Origin: CAYHDN01 sp964355425
Lineage (GTDB): Bacteria; Patescibacteriota; UBA1384; XYA2-FULL-43-10; CAINNR01
Direction of reading: 5' to 3'
Length of the DNA: 14,668 nucleotides
Assembly (NCBI GenBank): GCA_964355425.1
Contig: CAYHDN010000019.1
Location: forward strand, 1-14,668
Part shown: piece by piece, positions 6,503 through 12,283 of the stretch
Numbering within the stretch: position 1 is the stretch's first letter
How the letters are laid out: each line of letters opens with the position of its first letter
Notes under the pieces: model-generated
What the model was told of the DNA's origin: nothing
Seen by the model: the letters and a program-made list of their open reading frames with translations, nothing else
Database searches by the model: none
Position numbers and translations under genes: made by a program

Positions 6503-7411
6503 TTATTTCTTCTCATCTAAATATTTTGCGGCGGAGAGAGCGGCAATTGCGCCTTCGCCGGCAGAAATGACGATTTGTTTATAATAGGAATTTGTTAGGT
6601 CCCCGGCGGCAAAGACGCCTTCTCTAGACGTCGAATGGTCTTTGTTGGTTTTAATTTGATTTTTTTCATCCATTTCGACGAAGTCTTTAATTAAGCCGTC
6701 TTCAACAATATAGCCAATTTCAATGAATAAACCATCAACTGCCAAATTATCGAGTTTGCCCTGACGTTTAATATCAATCGATGCGACTTTAGCATCGCCA
6801 TTGATTTTTTCGATGGTAGCATTAGTCAAAATCTCCACATTATTTTTAGTTGTTAGTTTTTTAATCAAAATTTCTTCGGCAGTGAATTCATTACAGCGAT
6901 GGATTAGATAAACCTTTTCTGCCACCCTAGAAAGTAAAAGCGCTGCGTCAAAAGCTGAATTTCCCCCACCGTTGACTGCAACTACCTTGTTTTTAAAAAA
7001 CGGTGCGTCACAGGTTGAGCAATAGGAAACGCCCTTACCCTTAAATTCTTCTTCTCCGGGGATGGAGAGTTTTCGCGGAATCTTGCCAAATGCCAGAATT
7101 ATGGATTTAGCAAGATATTCTTCTTTTTGTCCGGAGACAATAAACTCACCGGCTTTTTCTTCCAAATGAGTTACTTCATCATAAGTAATTTTTGCACCGA
7201 ACCTTTTTGCTTGATTGATAAATTTTTTTGCCAGCTCTATTCCGGAAATTAAATCAAAACCTGGGTAGTTCTCAATATCCGGAGTTTTAACTACTTGACC
7301 GCCAGGTTCTCTGGTAACAACTAAAGTCGAGAGCATTCGCCTTGAAGTATATATTGCCGCGGTAATTCCCGCCGGTCCGCCGCCAACAATTACTACATCA
7401 TATTTTTTCAT
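6503..7411 (-). CDS. trxB: Thioredoxin-reductase-like flavoprotein
   Basis: This 302-aa FAD-dependent disulfide reductase should keep thioredoxin or a similar partner reduced. It shows the FAD motif GGGPAG (10-15), GGQ...DIENYPGF (37-52), the redox pair Cys131-Ser-Thr-Cys134, the second dinucleotide fold GGGNSA (148-153) and the C-terminal FAD motif GVFAAGD (265-271). The usual NADPH-phosphate motif HRRxxFRA is changed to HRCNEFTA (171-178), so both expected arginines are absent and NADH or another donor is possible. I chose the ATG at 7411 because it has a clear AAGGAG 5 nt upstream and overlaps the gdhA stop as ATGA. A longer reading to 7486 would run into gdhA and lacks conserved sequence. 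Confidence 0.93.
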   Translation of the reverse strand: MKKYDVVIVGGGPAGITAAIYTSRRMLSTLVVTREPGGQVVKTPDIENYPGFDLISGIELAKKFINQAKRFGAKITYDEVTHLEEKAGEFIVSGQKEEYLAKSIILAFGKIPRKLSIPGEEEFKGKGVSYCSTCDAPFFKNKVVAVNGGGNSAFDAALLLSRVAEKVYLIHRCNEFTAEEILIKKLTTKNNVEILTNATIEKINGDAKVASIDIKRQGKLDNLAVDGLFIEIGYIVEDGLIKDFVEMDEKNQIKTNKDHSTSREGVFAAGDLTNSYYKQIVISAGEGAIAALSAAKYLDEKK

Positions 7412-8649
7412 GACACTCCTTTCGTTTTCATCGAATCGATAATTTTTTTGATTGCCAAAATATAAGCTGCTTGGCGTAAAGAACATTTGAATTTTTTTGA
7501 CGCTGAATAAACGGCAATTATTGCAGCGTCCATTTTTGTCATTAATTTTTTATCAATTTGTTTCTTGGTCCATTTTTGTTTTTTCATATTTTGAAACCAC
7601 TCAAAATAGCTTACGGTCACACCGCCGGCACTAGCTAAAATATCGGGAATGACGATTATTTTTTTCCCAGCTAAAATTTTATCTGCTTCTGGTGTCACAG
7701 GGCCATTGGCAAGTTCAAGAATGATTTTCGCTTTAATTTTATCGGCATTTTTTTCACTGATCACATCTTCCAGCGCCGCCGGAATTAAAACATCAACCGA
7801 AAGTTTCAAAAGTTTTTCATTGGAAATTCTTTGGATATTTTTGATATTGGAAATTTCTTTATATTTTTTCTTAAGCTGTAATAGCTCCGAAGGATTTAAG
7901 CCGTTTTTATTAATGGTTCCGCCGCTGGAATCAGAGATAGCAACAACCTTATATCCGGCGCTGTGTAGCAATTTGGCAATATTGGCTCCAGCATTACCAA
8001 AACCCTGCACAGCAACTGTTTTAATAGTTAAAATTCTTGTCTTGGAAATTTGCAAAAATTTTTCTAAAACAAATTGCCCGCCTCGGGCTGTCGCCGTATC
8101 GCGGCCAAGCGATCCACCGGCATCAATTGGCTTACCGGTAACGCAAGCCGGAGTTTTCTTTTTCGCTAATTTTGAATACTCGTCAGCATACCAGGCCATA
8201 ATTTGTGGCGTGGTATAAACATCTGGCGCTGGAATATCTTTTTCTGGGCCAACAAAATCAAAAATTTTTTTTACATAACCGCGAGTCAAACACTCTGTTT
8301 CTTTCTCAGATAATTCTTTGGGATTAACTTCAATCCCACCTTTTCCGCCGCCAAAAGGAATATCAATCACAGCGCATTTTAGACTCATCCATGTTGCCAG
8401 TGCCTTAACTTCGTCCATATTGGTTTGCGGGTGAAAACGAATCCCACCTTTGTAGGGACCACGGGCACTGCTGTGCTGGACGCGATAACCGTGAAAAATT
8501 TTCAAATTGCCATTATCCATCTTGATCGGAATTGCCACCTGCAAAATTCGCTCCGGTACTTTTAAAACTTTAATCAATTCCTGATCGAATCTGCCGATTT
8601 TTGCAGCTGCGTCAATATCTTGTTGTGCATTTAGAAACGGATTGTCCAT
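7408..8649 (-). CDS. gdhA: Glutamate dehydrogenase family (Glu/Leu/Phe/Val dehydrogenase)
   Basis: This 413-aa cytosolic enzyme interconverts glutamate and 2-oxoglutarate plus ammonium. The N-terminal catalytic domain has GPYKGGIRFHP (64-74), Lys91, the catalytic GGGKGG lysine (Lys103) and PAPDVYT with Asp143. The Rossmann domain starts with GFGNAG (216-221), followed by an acidic residue at the end of the next strand (Asp240 in ISDSSGG), which is compatible with NAD(H) use. The length is normal for hexameric bacterial or archaeal-type GDH. The Shine-Dalgarno GGAG sits 6-7 nt before the ATG. The gene overlaps the PPC gene by one base (TAATG) and trxB by four (ATGA), so its translation is coupled on both sides. 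Confidence 0.95.
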   Translation of the reverse strand: MDNPFLNAQQDIDAAAKIGRFDQELIKVLKVPERILQVAIPIKMDNGNLKIFHGYRVQHSSARGPYKGGIRFHPQTNMDEVKALATWMSLKCAVIDIPFGGGKGGIEVNPKELSEKETECLTRGYVKKIFDFVGPEKDIPAPDVYTTPQIMAWYADEYSKLAKKKTPACVTGKPIDAGGSLGRDTATARGGQFVLEKFLQISKTRILTIKTVAVQGFGNAGANIAKLLHSAGYKVVAISDSSGGTINKNGLNPSELLQLKKKYKEISNIKNIQRISNEKLLKLSVDVLIPAALEDVISEKNADKIKAKIILELANGPVTPEADKILAGKKIIVIPDILASAGGVTVSYFEWFQNMKKQKWTKKQIDKKLMTKMDAAIIAVYSASKKFKCSLRQAAYILAIKKIIDSMKTKGVS

Positions 8650-9053
8650 TATATCTCCAATAAATTTAAACCGATTTCTTCAGAGTATTTTCTAGTTAAT
8701 TTTATTTGCACTGGCTTTAATATTATTTCGCAAGTGGCGGCAACAATTAGTTTATCCAGATGGCCGCCATAAGTTTTCATATTCTTATCTGATAATACCA
8801 CATGGCAATGAGAAACTAATTTTCCGTCAAGTGTAGCAATATTACCAACAAGACTGACGATTTCAAGTGATTCCATAAAGTTTTTGCGGATAAAAGATTT
8901 ACTATTTAAATCATAGAATGCCAATTTTGATTGCTTTGCCGCTCCCAAAGCGGAAAACCAAGCGGATTCGATGTAGATTTTTTGACAGAAATTTAAAACC
9001 GAGGAGACCAACTCCTCCCCTTTTTTTAACCTGAATATATGGGTATTCTTCAT
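8649..9053 (-). CDS. PPC/DUF296 domain protein
   Basis: This 134-aa single-domain protein matches the PPC (DUF296) fold: RLKKGEELVSSVLNFC at 8-23, the SALGAAKQSKLAFYDL strand, GNIATLDGKLVSHCHVVLSD and GGHLDKLIVAATCEI. The three histidines that coordinate metal in bacterial members are present (His82, His84, His98). Bacterial stand-alone PPC proteins form trimers and have no settled function; in plants the domain joins AT-hooks. It overlaps both neighbours (ATGA upstream, TAATG downstream). Its own AAAGG touches the start codon, so it is probably read by reinitiation. Confidence 0.87.
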   Translation of the reverse strand: MKNTHIFRLKKGEELVSSVLNFCQKIYIESAWFSALGAAKQSKLAFYDLNSKSFIRKNFMESLEIVSLVGNIATLDGKLVSHCHVVLSDKNMKTYGGHLDKLIVAATCEIILKPVQIKLTRKYSEEIGLNLLEI

Positions 9054-9307
9054 CCTTTGAAAAAAATTCTAACCAGTAAAAACTCACCAATTATCATAAG
9101 AGCCCTTCCAATACTTTTTAGTGCCGGCCAAGTCGCCGGAATAAAAACGATGATTATCACAAACCAAATAAAGTTTCCCTTAATGAATCTGTAAAGTGCC
9201 CAAATAAAGAGTGACAGGATTGCCAGAGACAAAATACCGGAGTATCCAGGCGAGATACTCATAATTAGTTTGTCATAATATGAGAAGATTTTACTAATCT
9301 GTTCCAT
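9050..9307 (-). CDS. Small hydrophobic membrane protein, unknown
   Basis: This 85-aa protein has two clear transmembrane segments (about 19-42 and 46-62) and a third weakly hydrophobic helix near the C-terminus; the end is basic (RIFFKG). No family was recognised. I prefer the ATG at 9307, one base after the LytR_C stop codon. An in-frame TTG at 9322 would add five residues and overlap the previous gene. Its stop overlaps the PPC start as ATGA, so the protein is very likely real and made together with both neighbours. Confidence 0.72.
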   Translation of the reverse strand: MEQISKIFSYYDKLIMSISPGYSGILSLAILSLFIWALYRFIKGNFIWFVIIIVFIPATWPALKSIGRALMIIGEFLLVRIFFKG

Positions 9308-9308
9308 G

Positions 9309-10070
9309 TTAAGTTTTCCCAACTACGACCACAATGTCGTTTGTTGATCCGACGACAGTATTACTCTCTTTTATTTCTGTTGTTTTGTCGCTGATTGCAC
9401 TTTTGACTAAATTCGCTTCAACATCTTTTCCGCTTTTATAGTAAATATATGTTGTTTGATAGCTGAATGACCTGGCATTTCCAGTGCCTGTAACTGTGAA
9501 ACCGGCGGCAGTTAATGTATCGGCAACGGCCTTTGCAGAATTTTTCACTCCGGAACCGTTAAGAACGGAAATTTTTATTACCGATTTATCAATTGCAGGG
9601 ATGGTCTTGATATTTTGTTGATCTGTTGTCGATTGATCGGTTGCTTTTTGGCCAGAGGTATCATATTTCTTTAAGGAATCATTAGTTGATGAAATTATCT
9701 CATTCAAACTCTGATCATTCTTCTTCTTATATGAACCATTTACAAAACTTTTGATCGTATCGAGATTCTGCCAAGCTACAAGTCCGGCTAAAATTAGGAT
9801 GACAATAATAATTGTCAGAGTGTAAAGCCAGCGGTAATTGTGACTAGATGTTGAGCGATCGACTTCAATTTTTGCTGGAATTCTATTACCTTTTTTTGTT
9901 TTTCCGTTTTTTTCTATCGGGGTATTGGCAAAAAAACCATCAGTATCAGGCCGGCTAAAAAGTTTATCCTCAATTTCGTCTCTTTCTTTTGCCACTTTAA
10001 CACTAACACGAGACGAATGTTTAGAAATTCGTTTAAACTTTTTAGGCCGAATGTCATCAGCAATACTCAA
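9309..10070 (-). CDS. Membrane protein with C-terminal LytR_C domain
   Basis: This 253-aa bitopic protein has a basic, disordered cytoplasmic N-terminus (1-80), one transmembrane helix (81-100), a polar Ser/Thr/Gln-rich linker (110-160) and a LytR_C domain (about 165-251). The domain is recognised by KISVLNGSGVKNSAKAVADTL, the AAGFTVTGTGNA turn and TTYIYYKSG. LytR_C occurs at the C-terminus of LytR-CpsA-Psr proteins, but the LCP catalytic domain itself is absent, so this is probably a cell-wall-facing structural or binding protein. The start is TTG, supported by a consensus Shine-Dalgarno (AAAGGAGG) 5 nt upstream. It is the first gene of the six-gene operon. Confidence 0.85.
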   Translation of the reverse strand: MSIADDIRPKKFKRISKHSSRVSVKVAKERDEIEDKLFSRPDTDGFFANTPIEKNGKTKKGNRIPAKIEVDRSTSSHNYRWLYTLTIIIVILILAGLVAWQNLDTIKSFVNGSYKKKNDQSLNEIISSTNDSLKKYDTSGQKATDQSTTDQQNIKTIPAIDKSVIKISVLNGSGVKNSAKAVADTLTAAGFTVTGTGNARSFSYQTTYIYYKSGKDVEANLVKSAISDKTTEIKESNTVVGSTNDIVVVVGKT

Positions 10071-10075
10071 GGAGC

Positions 10076-10083
10076 CCTCCTTT
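10076..10083 (-). promoter_or_regulatory. Strong Shine-Dalgarno fixing a TTG start
   Basis: AAAGGAGG (minus strand) lies 5 nt before the TTG at 10070 of the LytR_C gene. There is no ATG or GTG in the right place, so this site decides the start codon. Confidence 0.85.
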
Positions 10084-10090
10084 AAGTATT

Positions 10091-10126
10091 ACTTTAACAG
10101 ATTTTGATTCGTCAGACAAATCAAAA
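10091..10126 (-). promoter_or_regulatory. Putative promoter and 25-bp palindrome ahead of the six-gene operon
   Basis: TTGTCT (complement 10114-10119) and TAAAGT (complement 10091-10096) are 17 nt apart on the minus strand. A nearly perfect 25-bp palindrome, 10102-10126, covers the -35: arms TTTTGATT/AATCAAAA, inner GTC/GAC, with only the central base and one pair not matching. There is no T-run on the minus-strand side, so an operator is more likely than a terminator. The promoter call itself is moderate. Confidence 0.48.
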
Positions 10127-10155
10127 TAACGGCCCATTTTATTACCATTTTACTT

Positions 10156-10407
10156 TCACCATCTTGCCTTGCCCGGTTTTTTGACATTTGATTTGGTTTT
10201 GGGCTTTGGCTGTTCTGACTTTATGGCTTCAGCAATTTTTGGAATCCGCAGGCCCTTGCGAATCAAGATTTCACCTTTATCCTCATTGACCACTAATCGG
10301 ACGATATCGCCCTTTCCCCATTTCAATCTTTTGATTACCAATTTCGGCAGAGTTACGCACAGGCTGTAATTGGAGAACTTAATTAATTTTCTATTTTCTG
10401 TTTCCAC
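10156..10407 (-). CDS. AbrB/SpoVT (MazE-like) fold DNA-binding protein
   Basis: This 83-aa protein has the swapped-hairpin AbrB pattern in residues 7-51 (LIKFSNYSLCVTLPKLVIKR, then GDIVRLVV and GEILIRK), followed by a Lys/Pro-rich tail (52-83) that may add nonspecific DNA contacts. The GTG start has AGGAGG four bases upstream. Such proteins are either transition-state regulators or antitoxins. No toxin gene lies on either side (lexA before, LytR_C operon after), so a free-standing, probably autoregulated regulator is favoured. A palindrome covers its own -10 element. Confidence 0.82.
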   Translation of the reverse strand: METENRKLIKFSNYSLCVTLPKLVIKRLKWGKGDIVRLVVNEDKGEILIRKGLRIPKIAEAIKSEQPKPKTKSNVKKPGKARW

Positions 10408-10429
10408 AAGACCTCCTCCCTTTAAATAA

Positions 10430-10471
10430 AATAGTCAATACCAGTATATATCTTGTATCGACTATTATCAA
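10430..10471 (-). promoter_or_regulatory. AbrB-like gene promoter with a 37-bp inverted repeat over the -10
   Basis: TTGATA (complement 10466-10471) and TATACT (complement 10443-10448) are 17 nt apart, a good promoter. Inverted arms AATAGTCAATAC (10430-10441) and GTATCGACTATT (10455-10466) match at 11 of 12 positions and enclose the -10 in their 13-nt spacer. A further related half-site (ACTATCCACTATT) lies at 10479-10491 by the lexA stop codon. This is typical operator geometry; autoregulation by the AbrB-like protein is inferred. Confidence 0.62.
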
Positions 10472-10489
10472 TAAAATTACTATCCACTA

Positions 10490-11095
10490 TTAGAATTTTC
10501 TAATCACACCCTTGACTTTTCCCTGTATAGTTACCCTCTTTTTGGCGAAACGCATTGACCGCATCGATTTGTTTGCTGGTTGTAACCGAATACCATTTCT
10601 TTCGTTGTAAAAACGCTTAAGTGTTGCGTTTTCGTTGTCAATTAAAGCCACAACAATTTCACCATTTCTGGGCGTGGATGATTGTTCGATAATGACATAA
10701 TCCCCGTCAATAATTCCGTCATCAATCATTGATTCGCCGCGAACACGCAGCGCAAATGTCCGCCGGCCCATCATGTCTTTGGGAATATCAATAGTTTCGT
10801 TGGTCCGGATTGCTTCTATCGGCTTGCCGGCATCGATTACTCCCGAGAGGGGTATTTCGAAAGTATCGATGCCGGATGCAAACGCCGGTGTCAGCTGGAT
10901 TGAGCGAGCCTCCATCGCTTCTTTGGTCAGATAGCCTTTCTCCTCCAATATAGAAATGTACTCGGCCACTGTTGAGACCGATGAAAGCTCAAAGTAATAA
11001 GCAATTTCGCGAAAAGACGGCGCGTATCCATTTTCGCCGATAAAATTGCGAATGAAGTCCAATATTTCCTTTTGACGTTTGGTTAAGCTCTCCAC
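10490..11095 (-). CDS. lexA: LexA repressor (SOS regulator, self-cleaving)
   Basis: This 201-aa protein has an N-terminal winged-helix DNA-binding domain (1-66, beginning LTKRQKEILDFI) and a C-terminal S24 peptidase domain. The self-cleavage bond Ala89-Gly90 lies in SGVIDAGKPIEA. The catalytic pair is Ser122 (RGESMIDDGI) and Lys160 (ATLKRFY). All parts needed for RecA-stimulated autocleavage are present. The start is GTG with AAGGAG at a good distance. The usual promoter position just upstream is occupied by a four-helix-bundle gene within inverted repeats. The nearest good promoter is more than 500 bp away (11612-11642), so lexA is probably read through that cassette. GAAC/GTTC-type half-sites around that promoter fit LexA autoregulation. 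Confidence 0.95.
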   Translation of the reverse strand: MESLTKRQKEILDFIRNFIGENGYAPSFREIAYYFELSSVSTVAEYISILEEKGYLTKEAMEARSIQLTPAFASGIDTFEIPLSGVIDAGKPIEAIRTNETIDIPKDMMGRRTFALRVRGESMIDDGIIDGDYVIIEQSSTPRNGEIVVALIDNENATLKRFYNERNGIRLQPANKSMRSMRFAKKRVTIQGKVKGVIRKF

Positions 11096-11111
11096 ATTGC
11101 TCCTTCGGATT

Positions 11112-11535
11112 AAGTAAAAAATGAAAAGTAAAAAGTAAAAATAAAGGTAAAAATTATTTTTTCAATTTCAGAATGCAACTAGCAATAATCTTTGAGATTT
11201 CATCAGCCTCATTTCTTAATTTCAAAATCTCTTTTTTACAAGAAGGTTGAGAATCGGCCAATAAATCAAGCCAATAAATTGTCTCATTGGCAGATTTTAG
11301 GGAGTGATAATTGAAATTAATAAAATCTTTTTTAGAACTAGTAGCTTTTGCCTCAATGAGATTAGCTGCGATACTTGTAGCTGCGCGAATCAGTTGCTTA
11401 AGAATAATAATAGTACTTAATTTTGATCTACTGAAATTATCGCTCAGTTTTACTACTTCTAGTGAAAATTTATAAGCTCTATTTTTTATATTTTCTGGTT
11501 GCATATTTTTATTTTTTACTTTTAAGTTTTTACTT
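11112..11535. mobile_element. Inverted-repeat-bounded cassette carrying a four-helix-bundle gene (IVS-like)
   Basis: Terminal arms of 31 bp at 11112-11142 and 11505-11535 are inverted copies identical at 28 of 31 positions without gaps. They are A-rich (AAGTAAAAA...AAAAGTAAAAA pattern), so some caution about low complexity applies. The right arm stops exactly at the ATG of the enclosed gene and the left arm lies 11 nt past its stop codon. The arrangement mirrors the intervening sequences found in some 23S rRNA genes, where an ORF of this same family sits inside a long stem. Here it lies eight bases from the lexA Shine-Dalgarno instead of in rRNA. Mobility is inferred. Confidence 0.5.
11154..11504 (-). 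CDS. Four-helix-bundle protein (S23 / 23S rRNA intervening-sequence protein family)
   Basis: This 116-aa all-helical protein matches the family pattern: YKFSLEVVKLSDNF at 11-24, KQLIRAATSIAANLIEA at 36-52, KKDFINFNYHSLKSANETIYWLDLL at 58-82 and a final helix. Proteins of this family form pentameric bundles and are encoded in 23S rRNA intervening sequences in some bacteria; free-standing copies are common in CPR genomes, with no proven function. There is no Shine-Dalgarno: the ATG is directly preceded by the A-rich inverted repeat. The gene separates lexA from its apparent promoter and, with lexA, would be cotranscribed from about 11605. Confidence 0.83.
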   Translation of the reverse strand: MQPENIKNRAYKFSLEVVKLSDNFSRSKLSTIIILKQLIRAATSIAANLIEAKATSSKKDFINFNYHSLKSANETIYWLDLLADSQPSCKKEILKLRNEADEISKIIASCILKLKK

Positions 11536-11554
11536 ATTCAACCCAGCCACCATT

Positions 11555-11642
11555 GAACGGTTCGGTATTTATTCGATTAGTGTTTGGATTATGTTCGGTA
11601 ATCATAGCTTTATTATACCAAACACAAACCGAACACTGTCAA
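11555..11642 (-). promoter_or_regulatory. Promoter with an array of LexA-box-like half-sites
   Basis: TTGACA (complement 11637-11642) and TATAAT (complement 11612-11617) are perfect hexamers but 19 nt apart. The spacer is made entirely of two half-sites, CCAAACAC (11618-11625) and CCGAACAC (11629-11636). Facing copies GTGTTTGG (11580-11587) and ATGTTCGG (11591-11598) lie downstream of the start site, and the palindrome GAACGGTTC is at 11555-11563. GAAC/GTTC is the half-site core of Gram-positive-type SOS boxes, though the spacing differs from the usual four bases. It would drive the four-helix-bundle gene and lexA. Confidence 0.55.
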
Positions 11643-11650
11643 GAAAATAA

Positions 11651-11690
11651 TCTCTAAAATATCTAATATAGATAAGATTAATTTTAGAGA
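11651..11690. repeat. AT-rich hairpin upstream of the lexA-unit promoter
   Basis: TCTCTAAAAT (11651-11660) and ATTTTAGAGA (11681-11690) are a perfect 10-bp inverted repeat around a 20-nt AT-rich loop. It lies between the terminator of the small GC-rich unit and the -35 at 11637-11642. It may be a second, weaker terminator for minus-strand readthrough or a protein-binding site; no further call can be supported. Confidence 0.45.
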
Positions 11691-11691
11691 C

Positions 11692-11723
11692 AAAAAAGCA
11701 GCGCTACCTATTGGCGAGCGCTG
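11692..11723 (-). terminator. Intrinsic terminator of the small GC-rich unit
   Basis: Read on the minus strand, CAGCGCT (complement 11717-11723) pairs with AGCGCTG (complement 11699-11705) around an 11-nt loop, followed by C and six T's (complement 11692-11697). It begins 26 nt after the stop codon of the 100-aa gene. Confidence 0.85.
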
Positions 11724-11749
11724 TCTTGATCGTGAGTGTGTTCTGCTGC

Positions 11750-12052
11750 TCAACTGCGACCTACGAGCTGACCCTCGAAGTATCTGCACTTGGTCTTGGT
11801 GACCAAGACCTTGCCGACAGCGTATGGCCCGCTCTCGTCCTGCGACATCAAGGTGTACGACTTGCCGACCGCAACCTTGGTTGTGGCCAAAGTTCCGTCA
11901 GTTGTCGTACCCGTCAACTTGTCGCCGACCAGGCCGACCTTGACGTTGTCGACGCCCCGGAGCCACAACTGGCCATAGGCCAGCGCGATCGAGGTGATGA
12001 CCATAATAATCAAACCGGCGATGCAAACGGTGCGGAGCATTTCCAGCACCAC
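11750..12052 (-). CDS. Small GC-rich membrane-anchored protein, unknown
   Basis: This 100-aa protein has one N-terminal transmembrane segment (about 7-27) followed by about 70 residues that look beta-rich (VKVGLVGDKL, TKVAVGKSYTLM, YAVGKVLVTKTK, YFEGQLVG), probably outside the cell. I do not recognise it. Codons are strongly GC-ending (GTC, GGC, AAG, ACC, GAC), and 11821-11880 counts 37 G/C of 60, unlike the AT-rich neighbours. Two starts are possible: GTG at 12052 or ATG at 12040 (96 aa). The ATG has GGTGG-type pairing upstream and gives a more normal signal-anchor. A strong promoter and terminator frame it, so it is a complete one-gene unit and may have been acquired by transfer. Confidence 0.68.
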   Translation of the reverse strand: MVLEMLRTVCIAGLIIMVITSIALAYGQLWLRGVDNVKVGLVGDKLTGTTTDGTLATTKVAVGKSYTLMSQDESGPYAVGKVLVTKTKCRYFEGQLVGRS

Positions 12053-12081
12053 CCTTCTCGTGAAGTATTACTCACTACTGC

Positions 12082-12110
12082 ATTATATCATATCGATATC
12101 AAAAAGTCAA
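12082..12110 (-). promoter_or_regulatory. Near-consensus promoter of the small GC-rich unit
   Basis: TTGACT (complement 12105-12110) and TATAAT (complement 12082-12087) are exactly 17 nt apart on the minus strand. The spacer contains the palindrome ATATCGATAT (12090-12099), which could be a regulator site. The start of transcription would be near 12075, about 25-35 nt before the coding start. Confidence 0.82.
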
Positions 12111-12283
12111 TAGAGAAATTGTGGCAGAATTTGCCGTCAGATTTAGCCATCCAGAAATCTTTAATTCTCCAATCTCATACTTAGAAAAATCATTAACGTC
12201 TGTTCCATTTGGTTAGGAATACCCTCAACTTATGATCGGATTGCTAGTATCCACAGAGACCTTTAAAAAATATATACTACAAA
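12111..12283. other. Non-coding stretch between the surface protein and the GC-rich unit
   Basis: No complete gene is seen. On the minus strand a stop-free frame of about 36 codons (about 12102-12212) has protein-like composition (YEIGELKISGWLNLTANS) but no start codon or ribosome-binding site, so it might be a decayed gene end. A 20-codon ORF (12225-12287) starts by ATGA overlap with the stop of the surface-protein gene, but it is too short to trust. Confidence 0.3.

Noticed and set aside
7411..7486. Longer start for the thioredoxin reductase gene at 7486
   Set aside because: It would overlap gdhA by about 80 bp, adds non-conserved residues and lacks a ribosome-binding site, whereas 7411 has AAGGAG and an ATGA overlap.
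7649..8218. 189-codon plus-strand ORF antisense to gdhA
   Set aside because: It lies wholly inside a well-supported enzyme gene on the other strand, with no promoter or ribosome-binding site and low-complexity translation.
10156..10407. Toxin-antitoxin pair with the AbrB/MazE-like protein
   Set aside because: No small toxin gene is found on either side; the neighbours are lexA and the LytR_C operon.
10489..10504. Small AT hairpin at the lexA stop codon as a terminator
   Set aside because: ATTAGAA/TTCTAAT is a perfect 7-bp repeat but has no GC core or T-run, so termination is not supported.
11711..12184. 157-codon plus-strand ORF across the GC-rich unit
   Set aside because: Promoter and terminator both fit the minus-strand gene. 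The plus ORF starts inside the terminator region and its translation is compositionally odd, as expected of an antisense frame in GC-rich DNA.
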